From NCBI GenBank assembly GCA_016584305.1, contig JACEEZ010000369.1, forward strand, positions 354,355 to 418,354: DNA of 64,000 nucleotides, in the 5' to 3' direction. This document shows, piece after piece, positions 23,885 through 34,463 of the stretch (within the stretch, counting starts at the first letter, position 1; the number at the start of each line of letters is the position of its first letter). Source of the DNA: Chionoecetes opilio. Taxonomy: Eukaryota > Arthropoda > Malacostraca > Decapoda > Majidae. Made by a program: the position numbers and the translations under genes. The notes beneath the pieces were generated by a model that saw nothing but the letters and a program-made list of their open reading frames with translations, made no database searches and was not told the origin of the DNA.

Positions 23885-25420
23885 GGAATAAGGTGCTGGG
23901 AAAGTAGGAAAAGGTGCTGGGAAAGTAGGAAAAGGTGCTGGGAAAGTATGGGTGCTGGGATAGTAGGAAAAGGTGCTGGGAAAGTAGGAAAAGGTGCTGG
24001 GAAAGTAGGAAAAGGTGCTGGGAAAGTAGGAAAAGGTGCTGGGAAAGTAGGAAAAGGTGCTGGGAAAGTAGGAAAAGGTGCTGGGAAAGTAGGAAAAGGT
24101 GCTGGAAAGTAGGAAAAGGTGCTGGGAAAGTAGAAAAGGTGCTGGAAAGTAGAAAAGGTGCTGGAAAGTAGGAAAAGGTGCTGGGAAGTAGAAAAGGTGC
24201 TGGGAAAGTAGGAAAAGGTGCTGGGAAAGTAAGAAAAGGTGCTGGGAAAGTAGGAAAAGGTGCTGGAAAGTAGAATAAGGTGTTGGGAAGTAAGAAAAGG
24301 TGCTGGGAAAGTAGGAAAAGGTGCTGGGAAAGTAGAAAAAGGTGCTGGGAAAGTAGGAAAAGGTGCTGGGAAAGTAGAAAAGGTGCTGGGAAAGTAGAAA
24401 AGGTGTGGGAAGTAAAAAAGGTGCTGGAAAGTAGAAAAAGGTGCTGGGAAAGTAGGAAAAGGTGCTGGAAAGTAGAAAAGGTGCTGGGAAGTAGGAAAAG
24501 GTGCTGGGAAAGTAGGAAAAAGGTGCTGGGAAGTAAAGTGCTGAAAGTAGGAAAGTTGCGGGAAAGTAGGAAAGGTGCTGGGAAAGTAGGAAAAGTGCTG
24601 GGAAAGTAGGAAAAGGTGCTGGGAAAGTAGGAAAAGGTGCTGGGAAGTAGGAAAAGGTGCTGGGAAAGTAGGAAAAGGTGCTGGGAAAGTAGGAAAAGGT
24701 GCTGGGAAAGTAATAAAAAGGTGCTGGGAAAGTAGGAAAAGGTGCTGGGAATAGTAGGAAAAGGTGCTAGAAAGTAGAAAAGGTGCTGGGAAGTAGAAAA
24801 GGTGCTGGAAAGTAGGAAAAGGTGCTGGGAAAGTATAAAAGGTGCTAAAATAGAAGTGCTGGGAAAGTAGGAAAAGGTGCTGGGAAAGTAGGAAAAGGTG
24901 CTGAAAGTAGGAAAAGGTGCTGGGAAAGTAGGAAAAGGTGCTGGAAAGTAGGAAAAGGTGCTAGAAAGTATGAAAAGGTGCTGGGAAAGTATGAAAAGGT
25001 GCTGGGAAAGTAGGAAAAGGTGCTGGGAAAGTAGGAAAAGGTGCTGGGAAAGTAGGAAAAGGTGCTGGGAAAGTAGGAAAAGGTGTTGGGAAAGTATGAA
25101 AAGGTGCTAGAAAGTATGAAAAGGTGCTGGAAAGTAGAAAAAGGTGCTGGGAAGTAGGAAAAGGTGCTGGGAAAGTAGGAAAAGGTGCTGGGAAAGTAGG
25201 AAAAGGTGCTGGGAAAGTAGGAAAAGGTGCTGGGAAAGTATGGGTGCTGGGAAAGTAGGAAAAGGTGTTGGGAAGTAGGAAAGGTGCTGGGAAAGTAGGA
25301 AAAGGTGCTGGGAAAGTAGGAAAAGGTGCTGGGAAATTAGGAAAAGGTGCTGGGAAAGTAGGAGAGGTGTTAGGAAAGTGGGAAGAGGTGTTAGTAAAGT
25401 AGGAAAAGGAGTGGCGATGG
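23885..25420. repeat. 21-bp minisatellite, about 70 copies
   Basis: The unit is close to GGAAAAGGTGCTGGGAAAGT plus A. Copies vary by loss of one G or A, so the frame drifts, which argues against coding. It starts and ends abruptly, in an intron of the zyxin-like gene, with a short direct repeat on each side (23278 and 25477). Confidence 0.95.
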
Positions 25421-26027
25421 GGGACGATATAATACACCTAAACAGTGACCCAAGTAATGAGTTTGTCCTTGACGGCGACTGTGTACATAAGAGGACGAGG
25501 AGGAGGGGATAAAGACGATGACAAAGGGAAGGAGGAGAAAGGGGAGGAGAAAGAAGACAATGAAGAAGAAGAGAAGTATAAAGAAGACAATAAATAGGAG
25601 GTTAACGAGGAGGAAGAGGAGGAGGGGGAGAATAAAGATGATAAAGAGATGGACAAGGAAATAAAGACGAAAACGAAGAAGAGGAGGAGGAGGAAGGGGT
25701 TATAATATAGAGTGAAGTGTTGAGTACAAGACGTGGTTAATAGGGCGGGCCTTGTTCCAGCACTTAAGAGGGCAGGGAGGAGGGAGGAAGAGGGCAGGCA
25801 ATGTGGAAGAGAAGGCGGGAGAGGATGGAGGGAAGGAAGGTGGCGTCAACCCCTGATAAGATGAGAGTCAAGCCAACACACACAGCCTTTACCTTGACTC
25901 AAACTTTAGGAATGCAGCCTTGCACGAACCCTTCTTTCCTCTCGCCTTTCTCTTCACTACATAGGCTAGATCAAGCTCCTCTCTTCCTCCTTAGCATCTT
26001 CCCCTCTACACAGCTACCCAGAACCCT
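25421..26027. other. Intron sequence between two minisatellites
   Basis: Purine-rich 25480-25700, including the right copy of the flanking direct repeat (25477-25537). The rest is unremarkable. Confidence 0.55.
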
Positions 26028-27880
26028 ATATGGCCCTCTACACAGCTACCTAGAACCCTAATAGCATGGCCCTCTACACAGCTACCCAGAACCCTATACT
26101 AATAGCATGGCCCTCTACACAGCTACCTCGAACCCTAATAGCATGGCCCTCTACACAGCTACCTAGAACCCTAATAGCATGGCCCTCTACACAGCTACCT
26201 AGAACCCTAATAGCATGGCCCTCTACACAGCTACCTAGAACCCTAATAGCATGGCCCTCTACACAGCTACCCAGAACACTAATAGCATGGCCCTCTACAC
26301 AGCTACCCAGAACCCTATACTAATAGCATGGCCCTCTACACAGCTACCCAGAACCCTAATAGCATGGCCCTCTACACAGCTACCCAGAACACTAATAGCA
26401 TGGCCCTCTACACAGCTACCAGAACACTAATAGCATGGCCCTCTACACAGCTACCTAGAACCTAATAGCTTGCCCTCTACACAGCTACCCAGAACCCTAA
26501 TAGCATGGCCCTCTACACAGCTACCTAGAACACTAATAGCATGGCCCTCTACACAGCTACCCAGAACACTAATAGCATGGCCCTCTACACAGCTACCCAG
26601 AACCTAATAGCATGGCCCTCTACACAGCTACCCAGAACCCTATACTAATAGCATGGCCCTCTACACAGCTACCCAGAACCTAATAGCATGGCCCTCTACA
26701 CAGCTACCCAGAACACTAATAGCATGGCCCTCTACACAGCTACCCAGAACACTAATAGCATGGCCCTCTACACAGCTACCTAGAACACTAATAGCATGGC
26801 CCTCTACACAGCTACCTAGAACCCTAATAGCATGGCCCTCTACACAGCTACCTAAAACAATAATAGCATGGCCCTCTACACAGCTACCCAGAACACTAAT
26901 AGCATGGCCCTCTACACAGCTACCCAGAACAATAATAGCATGGCCCTCTACACAGCTACCTAGAACAATAATAGCATGGCCCTCTACACAGCTACCCAGA
27001 ACAATAATAGCATGGCCCTCTACACAGCTACCAGACCACTAATAGCATGGCCCTCTACACAGTACTAACACTAAACACTAATAGCATGGCCCTCTACACA
27101 GCTACCCAGAACACTAATAGCATGGCCCTCTACACAGCTACCTAGAACAATAATAGCATGGCCCTCTACACAGCTACCCAGAACAATAATAGCATGGCCC
27201 TCTACACAGCTACCCAGAACACTAATAGCATGGCCCTCTACACAGCTACCTAGAATCCTAATAGCATGGCCCTCTACACAGCTACCTAGAATCCTAATAG
27301 CATGGCCCTCTACACAGCTACCCAGAACCCTAATAGCATGGCCCTCTACACAGCTACCCAGAACACTAATAGCATGGCCCTCTACACAGCTACCCAGAAC
27401 CCTAATAGCATGGCCCTCTACACAGCTATCCAGAACACTAATAGCATGGCCCTCTACACAGCTACCCAGAACACTAATAGCATGACCCTCTACACAGCTA
27501 TCCAGAACACTAATAGCATGGCCCTCTACACAGCTACCCAGAACCCTAATAGCATGGCCCTCTACACAGCTACCCAGAACAATAATAGCATGGCCCTCTA
27601 CACAGCTACCCAGAACACTAATAGCATGGCCCTCTACACAGCTACCCAGACCACTAATAGCATGGCCCTCTACACAGCTACCCAGACCACTAATAGCATG
27701 GCCCTCTACACAGCTACCCAGACACACATAATACGCATGGCCCTCTACACAGCTACCAGACATAATGCATGGCCTCTACACAGCTACCGACATATAGCAT
27801 GCCTCTACACAGCTCCAGACATAATGCAGGCCCTTAACAGCTACCCAGACATAAGCTGCCCCTACAAGCATACCTCACAC
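26028..27880. repeat. 36-bp minisatellite, about 50 copies
   Basis: The unit contains GCATGGCCCTCTACACAGCT, then ACCCAGAACACTAATA. Because 36 is a multiple of three and the unit lacks stops in several frames, long repetitive frames exist on both strands (for example minus 27071-27763 with a 12-residue period). Variants CCTAGAAC, ACAATA and ACCCTATACT mark sub-blocks. The right end (27720-27880) decays gradually, while the left end is sharper. Confidence 0.95.
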
Positions 27881-28560
27881 TAAACATGTAACAGTCACAA
27901 TTAGCTCCCCTTCTACTAAAAGCCACATCCGCATACCACTATTAGATGGCCTTCAAAGACTCCAACCACATAATATCACTACATCTCTATTAGTTACACA
28001 TCGTCTCAAAATTAACTAATATACCTATAGTAATCTGTTTTATCATACTGTTTGTAATATAAGCGTTCAAAAGGACTCCTCTCATATTTATTTACGGACA
28101 ATGCTACATAATACTTAATAATACCTTTACGTACACGTTTTCAAAAACTCACCTCATCATATTAATTTTTTTTGGTGACTATTGCTCTACTCTATGACTA
28201 TTATAATCCATTACAACCTTCAAAATACTTAAATACCTTTAGTAATCTGTTTTATCATCTCGTTTGAATAGTACACATCAAGAATTCCTCCTCCAGCATC
28301 TTTTAGGACATATATGTACACATACCAACTACTTCCTGCCTCCCAAATTACCTCACACATACTTCGTCGTAGTACATCAAACCACGGTGTCTTAATAACT
28401 TACGGGGGGAGGTTTGCAAAGTGATCTGCCGGGTGTACAACAGAGGGTACTGCACTGGTGCTGGCTATTGAACGAGCTATGCTTTTTAGCCTGAACGCAC
28501 TTGGTGACTGAGCCCAGGTGCTGGTATGGCTTGCAAGGAGGGGTGAGTGCTTGGTGCTGG
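27881..28560. other. Unique AT-rich intron sequence
   Basis: About 680 bp without tandem structure. Short similarity between 28020-28050 and 28235-28262 (TACCTATAGTAATCTGTTTTATCAT) suggests an old duplication of about 215 bp. No gene. Confidence 0.5.
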
Positions 28561-30290
28561 CGTATGGTGAAGAAGGGTGATGCTCTGGGTGTGGGTGGAA
28601 GGGATGGGTGATTGCTTGGTGCGGTGTATGGTTGGAAGGGAGGGTGACTGGCCTGGGGTGGGTGATGGTGGAAGGAGGGAGTGGGTTGGTGAAGGAGGGG
28701 TGACTGCTGGTGGTGATGGGTGGAAGGGAGGGGTGATGGCTTGGGTGGTGGGTGATGGGTGGAAGGGAGGGGTGACTGGCTGGGTGGTGGGTGATGGGTG
28801 GAAGGGAGGGGTGACTGGCCTGGGTGGTGGGTGATGGGTGGAAGGGAGGGGTGATGGCTTGGGTGGTGGGTGATGGGTGGAAGGGAGGGTGATGGCTGGG
28901 TGGTGGGTGATGGGTGGAAGGGAGGGTGAGTGGCTTGGGTGGTGGGTGATGGGTGGAAGGGAGGGGTGAGTGGCTTGGGTGGTGGGTGATGGGTGGAAGG
29001 GAGGGGTGACTGGCCTGGGTGGTGGGTGATGGGTGGAAGGGAGGGGTGAGTGGCTTGGGTGGTGGGTGATGGGTGGAAGGGAGGGGTGATGGCCCTGGGT
29101 GGTGGGTGATGGGTGGAAGGGAGGGGTGACTGGCCTGGGTGGTGGGTGATGGGTGGAAGGGAGGGGTGATGGCCTGGGTGGTGGGTGATGGGTGGAAGGG
29201 AGGGGTGACTGGCCTGGGTGGTGGGTGATGGGTGGAAGGGAGGGGTGACTGGCCTGGGTGGTGGGTGATGGGTGGAAGGGAGGGGTGACTGGCCTGGGTG
29301 GTGGGTGATGGGTGGAAGGGAGGGGTGAGTGGCTTGGGTGGTGGGTGATGGGTGGAAGGGAGGGGTGAGTGGCCTGGGTGGTGGGTGATGGGTGGAAGGG
29401 AGGGGTGACTGGCCTGGGTGGTGGGTGATGGGTGGAAGGGAGGGGTGACTGGCCTGGGTGTGGGTGATGGGTGGAAGGGAGGGGTGACTGGCCTGGGTGG
29501 TGGGTGATGGGTGGAAGGGAGGGGTGACTGGCCTGGGTGGTGGGTGATGGGTGGAAGGGAGGGGTGACTGGCCTGGGTGGTGGGTGATGGGTGGAAGGGA
29601 GGGGTGACTGGCCTGGGTGGTGGGTGATGGGTGGAAGGGAGGGGTGACTGGCCTGGGTGGTGGGTGATGGGTGGAAGGGAGGGGTGACTGGCCTGGGTGG
29701 TGGGTGATGGGTGGAAGGGAGGGGTGACTGGCCTGGGTGGTGGGTGATGGGTGGAAGGGAGGGGTGACTGGCCTGGGTGGTGGGTGATGGGTGGAAGGGA
29801 GGGGTGACTGGCCTGGGTGGTGGTGATGGGTGGAAGGGAGGGGTGACTGGCCTGGGTGGTGGGTGATGGGGTGGAAGGGAGGGGTGACTGGCCTGGGTGA
29901 TGGTGGAAGGAGGGGTGACTGGCTGGGTGATGGGTGGAAGGAGGGGTGACTGGCCTGGTGATGGGTGGAAGGAGGGTGACTGGCCTGGGTGATGGGTGGA
30001 AGGGAGGGGTGACTGGCCTGGGTGGTGGGTGATGGGTGGAAGGGAGGGGTGACTGGCCTGGGTGGTGGGTGGTGGGTGGAAGGGAGGGGTGACTGGCCTG
30101 GGTGGTGGGTGATGGGTGGAAGGGAGGGGTGACTGGCCTGGGTGGTGGGTGATGGGTGGAAGGGAGGGGTGACTGGCCTGGGTGGTGGGTGATGGGTGGA
30201 AGGGAGGGGTGAGTGGCCTGGGTGGTGGGTGGAAGGGAGGGGTGACTGGCCTGGGTGGTGGGTGGTGGGTAGAAGGGAAGGGTGGTGGGT
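28561..30290. repeat. 40-bp G-rich minisatellite, about 42 copies
   Basis: The period is exactly 40 bp in the core (29200-29820), with a unit running GGGTGGTGGGTGATGGGTGG then AAGGGAGGGGTGACTGGCCT. Both ends are degenerate, with deletions of 1-8 bp. Each unit has five or more runs of three or more G on the plus strand, so the zyxin template strand is G-rich and the RNA is C-rich. Very long minus-strand frames (up to 645 codons) exist only because a 40-bp unit cycles through all three frames without a stop. Confidence 0.95.
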
Positions 30291-30340
30291 GGGCATCTTC
30301 ATTGTTGTCTTGATGTTGGTGACTGGCACTTGCTATGTGA

Positions 30341-30478
30341 TTAAGGGCACTTCTACAGACACACACACACACACACTAAAAGACTATATATGTACTAGTA
30401 AGTTTGCTATGCCTCACTTTTTTGGTCTAAGTCAAGTAAAGCTACATTTCAAAGGTTATAAAGTTACAACCATTCCAT
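30341..30478. repeat. Direct repeat Y, left copy (empty site)
   Basis: TTAAGGGCACTTCTACA, a CA run, ACTAAAAGACTA, then TTTCAAAGGTTATAAAG. The right copy at 30701-30895 starts at the TTAA that ends a MITE, so this copy preserves the uninserted target. Confidence 0.8.
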
Positions 30479-30492
30479 TAATTACCATGTGA

Positions 30493-30704
30493 GTAACCCC
30501 TTCACACCCAGAGCGTAATTTCCATTGTAATCTGGGTGCCATTAGACGATTTTTAGTGACTATAAGCAATATTTGATAGCTATGACCTGTTTAGTATCCT
30601 TGTCGACTCACTAAGTTGGTATATTCAGTTACTTTTCGTAATTTTATGGCTGACAACAGATAATTTTTTATAGCAAAGGAAAGATCTGGGTGTGAAGTGG
30701 TTAA
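30493..30704 (-). mobile_element. TTAA-MITE family copy (reverse)
   Basis: From TAACCCCTTCACACCCAGAG to GGTGTGAAGTGGTTAA. It sits at the start of the right copy of direct repeat Y; the left copy lacks it. Confidence 0.86.
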
Positions 30705-30711
30705 GGGCACT

Positions 30712-30745
<34 letters not shown>

Positions 30746-30895
30746 ACACAACACACACAGACACACAACACACACAGACACACACAGACACACAACACAC
30801 ACACACTAAAAGACTACTACGTTTCCTCAGAGTCTATTTGTTGTTATATCTCTCCTAAGTCAATTAAAGTTGTATTTCAAAGGTTATAAAGCTAC
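30701..30895. repeat. Direct repeat Y, right copy, with CA expansion
   Basis: Same order of phrases as 30341-30478, but the CA run (30715-30804) is about four times longer and mixed with CAGA steps. Confidence 0.8.
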
Positions 30896-31119
30896 CTAAG
30901 ACAACCATTTCAAACCATTAATACTACCTTTAGATTAATATTTCTTCTTCGTTTGTATGACTTAGCTGAATAACAGGTCTCATAAGACTGGAGTTTTTGA
31001 GTCAAGGGACGGTGTGGACGCTCCCTTGGTGTACTGTGAGTGACAAACAAGGTCACCCTCTAACCCAACCATGCCCTTCACTGACCCTTACATGCTCCAC
31101 ACAATCATGCATTTCCACA

Positions 31120-31228
31120 TGACATATCCACACACACACAAACACACACATACCTTATTCACACACACACCTTATCCACACACACACACACACAAACAAC
31201 ACACACACACACACACACACACACACCT
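31120..31228. repeat. (CA)n microsatellite
   Basis: CA-rich run with ACCTTAT interruptions. Confidence 0.85.
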
Positions 31229-31239
31229 TATCTCCTACC

Positions 31240-31693
31240 AAACATCAGAAAGGCCTTTGTTTACATGGATAAGGATAGATAAGAAAAAGTTGATTGTAGC
31301 CATGATCTGCTCTCGATTGGAATATGCTAGAGTGGTACACCTAGTCTCCATACAACAAGTAAGACATATAAAAGATCACAATAATAAAAACTGCAGCTAC
31401 GATAGAGGTTGGATACATTGTAGGCAGTAAGAAGAGACAGAGGAGACCTGTTGGCAGTGTCTAGGCAATGAAGGGAAGGGAAAGAATAATAAAATCACAA
31501 TAATAAAAACAGCAGCTAAGATAGAGGTTGGACAAATTGTAGGCAGTAAGGAGAGACAGAGGAGACCTGTTGGCAGTGTCTAGGCAATGAAGGGAAGGGA
31601 AAGAATTGACACAGAAGACATGTTTGTGAGGGACGCAGGAAACACTAGAGGACACAGAACAAAGCTGAAGACAAGATGTTTGAAGGATATTAA
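31240..31693 (+). pseudogene. Jockey-like LINE reverse transcriptase remnant, left part
   Basis: The frame around 31262-31340 reads DKKKLIVAMICSRLEYARVV, the conserved segment late in the reverse transcriptase of arthropod jockey/CR1-type LINEs. At 31590-31690 it reads IDTEDMFVRDAGNTRGHRTK, matching the better copy at 32330-32400 (IDREDLFVWDDRSTRGHEKK). A tandem duplication (AATAATAAAAAC to GCAATGAAGGGAAGGGAAAG) lies between. Stops and the MITE inserted at 31694 make it non-functional. Confidence 0.7.
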
Positions 31694-31889
31694 TTAACCC
31701 CTTCACGCCCAGATCTTTCCTTGGCTATAAAAAATGGTATGTTGTCGAGCCAAAAAATTACGAGAAGTAACTGAATATACCAAATTAGTTAAGTGGACAA
31801 GGATACTAACTTTGGAATTTGGTATATTCAGTTACTTTTCTTAATATTATGGCTAACAACAGACAATTTAATATAGCAAAAGAAAGATC
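31694..31889. mobile_element. TTAA-MITE hairpin derivative (two left halves head to head)
   Basis: A forward left half (TTAACCCCTTCACGCCCAGA to GGACAAGGATACTAAC, about 31694-31809) is followed by the inverted equivalent of the same half (GGTATATTCAGTTACTTTTC to AGCAAAAGAAAGATCT). The unit is an inverted repeat that lacks the family's right half. Confidence 0.8.
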
Positions 31890-32103
31890 TTAACCCCTTC
31901 ACGCCCAGATCTTTCCTTGGCTATATAAAATTGTCTGTTGTCGAGCCATAAAATCACGAAAAGTAACTAAATAAACCAAATTAGGTTAGTGGACAAGGAT
32001 ACTAAACAGGTCATAGCTATAAAATATTGCTTATATTCACTAAAAATTGTCTAATGGTACCCAAATTACAATGGAAATTACGTTCTGGGTCTCAAGGGGT
32101 TAA
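31890..32103 (+). mobile_element. TTAA-MITE family copy (forward), second half of a dimer
   Basis: TTAACCCCTTCACGCCCAGA to CTCAAGGGGTTAA. It shares private variants (AGTAACTAAATAAACCAAAT and AGGTTAGTGG) and the exact junction AAAGATCTTAACCCC with the dimer at 57983-58390. Confidence 0.88.
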
Positions 32104-32290
32104 GAAGTACAGTTTTCCTTATCGAAGTATTGATACATGGAATGACCTGGACAATGCCATAGTAAATGCAAAGAGTGTTTATGAGTACAGTTAAGAGTGA
32201 CCCAAGGAGATGCTGAGACGAAACCCTATAGATATAACTAATTTCCCGTATACTGCAGCTTGGTAAATACACACACAAACACACACACAC
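32104..32290 (+). pseudogene. Jockey-like LINE remnant, continuation after the MITE dimer
   Basis: Reads KYSFPYRSIDTWNDLDNAIV, the C-terminal tail of the LINE ORF2 protein. It continues the interrupted copy at 31240-31693, so the MITE dimer landed inside a LINE. It ends in GGTAAATACACAC and a CA run. Confidence 0.7.
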
Positions 32291-32294
32291 ACAA

Positions 32295-32597
32295 GGGGAG
32301 ATTTTATAGCAGTGTATAGAGCATCAATGGGTCTGGAAAAAATTGATAGAGAAGATCTGTTTGTGTGGGACGATAGAAGTACAAGAGGTCATGAGAAGAA
32401 ATTGAAAAGGACAACATGCAAGAGGGACAAAAAAAATACAGCTTCCCGTATAGAAGCATAGAAGCCTGGAACAACCTTGATGCATAAGTGATTAATGCAA
32501 GAAGTATTCAGGACTTCAAAGGCAAACTGGATAATAGTAGATTTGGAGACGGGACAGTACGAGCATAGATCTTTTCCTGTATGTTACAACTAGGTAA

Positions 32598-32600
<3 letters not shown>
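32295..32600 (+). pseudogene. Jockey-like LINE 3' fragment
   Basis: Reads FIAVYRASMGLEKIDREDLF, then STRGHEKKLKRTTCKRDKK and, after a frameshift in an A-run, SIEAWNNLDA and FKGKLDNSRFGDGT. That is the C-terminal end of the reverse-transcriptase ORF, followed by the tail CAACTAGGTAAATA and a CA microsatellite. Confidence 0.75.
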
Positions 32601-32634
<34 letters not shown>

Positions 32635-32810
32635 CACCTACACACACACACACCCCTACCCACACCCACCCACCCCTACACCCACCCACCCCTACACACA
32701 CCCGCCCACCCCTACACACACCCGCCCACCCCTACACACACCACCACCCACCCACCCACCCACACACACACACACACGCACACCCACACACACACACACA
32801 CACGTTAAAA
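32600..32810. repeat. CA / CACCC microsatellite
   Basis: (CA)n then CCCACCCCTACACACACCCG-type repeats then (CA)n, directly after the LINE tail. Confidence 0.9.
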
Positions 32811-32953
32811 GACATCAACAGCTACTATACAAGTTTGTTCAAGGTAGATGCCAAGATTATGAAGAAAATTAAAGAAGATGACAGCCTATTAAAACAACAT
32901 TTTGAAAAATCTAACAGGACAGTAGGACTTGGGAAATGAAATTTAATGTTAGC
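32811..32953 (+). pseudogene. LINE ORF2 remnant left of a foldback insertion
   Basis: The frame ends NRTVGLGK then MKFNVS, resembling the W-x-MKFN segment of jockey-like reverse transcriptases. It is interrupted at 32954 and resumes at 33325. Confidence 0.6.
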
Positions 32954-33324
32954 TATAGTCTATTTTTTTTATTATGGTCAAAATGCAGTAAGGCAGCCAC
33001 GCCCCCTGCCTGCCCTTCTATTCTACGGGGCAGCTGATTGGTGCATTCCTCGTATCATCACTACCAATCACAATATCTTCACTACTTAACAGCGGCGTGA
33101 CCACTGGACAGAGCCAATCTTCACTACAGAGGGATTTTTGATTTTGTCACCCTCTGTAGTGAAGATTGCTCTGTCCAGTGGTCACGCGCTGTTAAGTAGT
33201 GAAGATATTGTGATTGGTAGTGATGATACGAGGAATGCACCAATCAGCTGCCCCGTAGAATAGAGGGGGAGGCAGGGGGCGTGGCTTCCTTACTGCATTT
33301 TGACCATAATAAAAAAAGACTATA
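32954..33324. mobile_element. 371-bp palindromic foldback element
   Basis: TATAGTCTATTTTTTTTATT on the left and AATAAAAAAAGACTATA on the right. The arms match almost base for base (TGATTGGTGCATTCCTCGTA against TACGAGGAATGCACCAATCA) around a centre near 33140. The TATAGTCTATTTTTT end is also shared by the element at 59155-59376. Inserted in a LINE. Confidence 0.88.
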
Positions 33325-33703
33325 GTGAAATGTATTGGAATTTGGGAAAAGTTATTGTAAATTATGTTGGAAATGTAATGGGAGAAATTGAAATCAAGAA
33401 AACAAAGGAAAATAATGGCCTAGGAATCATCTAACAAGGTCACTTATGCTAGACATTTATGAGAAGTCTTCTGGTGAAACATATAGCCTGCTGAGAAGAA
33501 TGACAGCTTTGAATTAGTACATAAATTTATTATATGAAGATAGGATAAATATAAATAATGCAAGTAGATTAAACGTAAATGCCTAGCCAATGTGTGGACC
33601 CCATATATATATAAAGAAACATTGAACATTGGTGGATACAAAAGGCTGCCACAAGAATGGTTCCCAGTTTGAAAAGCTAAATGGCTTAACATATAAGGAG
33701 ACA
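33325..33703 (+). pseudogene. LINE ORF2 remnant right of the foldback insertion
   Basis: Reads GEIEIKKTKENNGLGII and, with frame changes, YEKSSGETYSLLRRMTAL and IQKAATRMVPSLKS. These are sequential blocks of the reverse-transcriptase palm/thumb region of jockey-like LINEs. Several stops and frameshifts. Truncated at 33704 by a MITE. Confidence 0.75.
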
Positions 33704-33912
33704 TTAACCCCTTGAGACCCAGAACGTAATTTCCATTGTAATTTGGGTACCATTAGACAATTTTTAGTGGATATAAGTAGTATTTTATAGCTATGACCTG
33801 TTTAGTACCCTTCTCCACTAACTATTTTGGTATATTCAGTTAGTTTTCGTAATTTTATGGCTAACAGACGATTTTCTATAGCAAAGGAAAGATCTGGGCG
33901 TGAAGGGGTTAA
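33704..33912 (-). mobile_element. TTAA-MITE family copy (reverse)
   Basis: TTAACCCCTTGAGACCCAGA to GGGCGTGAAGGGGTTAA, TTAA at both ends. Confidence 0.9.
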
Positions 33913-34064
33913 GAAGGCATATTTAGACCCTGCAGGAACAAAGAAAGAGAAAGAGACATGATGGCAATACATAGACAGATTGCAAAATGAGTTCAGGAGT
34001 GTTGACAAATTATTATCTACCAATATGAGACGAGAGAAGAGGAAGGAGACATTAAACAACAAAG

Positions 34065-34285
34065 TTAACCCCTTCACACCCAGATCTTTCCTTTGCTATA
34101 TAAAAAATCAACTGTTGTTAGCCATAAAATCACGAAAAGTAACTGAATATACCAAATTAGTTAGTGGACAAGGATACTAAACAGGTCATATCTATCAAAT
34201 ATTGCTTATAGTCACTAAAAATCGTCTAATGGTACCCAAATTACAATGGAAATTACGTTCTGGGTCTCAAGGGTCAAGGGGTTAA
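34065..34285 (+). mobile_element. TTAA-MITE family copy beside a splice donor
   Basis: TTAACCCCTTCACACCCAGA to CAAGGGGTTAA, with a small duplication (CTCAAGGGTCAAGGGG) at its right end. Only about 18 bp separate it from the donor of the start-codon exon at 34305-34463. Confidence 0.9.
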
Positions 34286-34304
34286 CACACACTAGGCCAC
34301 TCAC

Positions 34305-34463
34305 ATGTCCGCCAATTCCTCCGGATTTCTTAGGCTTTGGAGGGACGAGTGGGGCGACCTTCTTCCCTCCTCCGGGCGAGTACTGCTGCGGCGAACTGCT
34401 GGAGCCCAGGTGGAGGCGCCCCAGGTCACTGGTCACACTGCTGTACGTGTTGTTGCTGTACAT
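34305..34463 (-). CDS. Zyxin/LPP-family protein, start-codon exon
   Basis: ATG at 34461-34463, 53 codons, donor GGACAT|GTGAGT (GT at 34303-34304), phase 0, joining the exon at 21754-22303. The protein begins MYSNNTYSSVTSDLGRLHLG. The motif KKVAPLVPPKPKK (about 34-46) corresponds to the KKFAPVVAPKPK / KKFGPVVAPKPK motif near the N-terminus of LPP and zyxin. In vertebrate zyxin the region around it binds alpha-actinin. Together with the DFPLPPP motif in exon 3837-4084 this is the main support for the family call. The start is chosen because stops lie upstream in the leader and the frame runs cleanly into the donor. The next exon is about 12 kb away. Confidence 0.72.

Noticed and set aside
28392..30372. 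Minus-strand open frames of 645 and 628 codons rich in Pro/His/Ser/Thr
   Set aside because: They track a 40-bp minisatellite whose unit lacks stops in any minus-strand frame. Both frames overlap, have no domain, and their ends coincide with the array ends.
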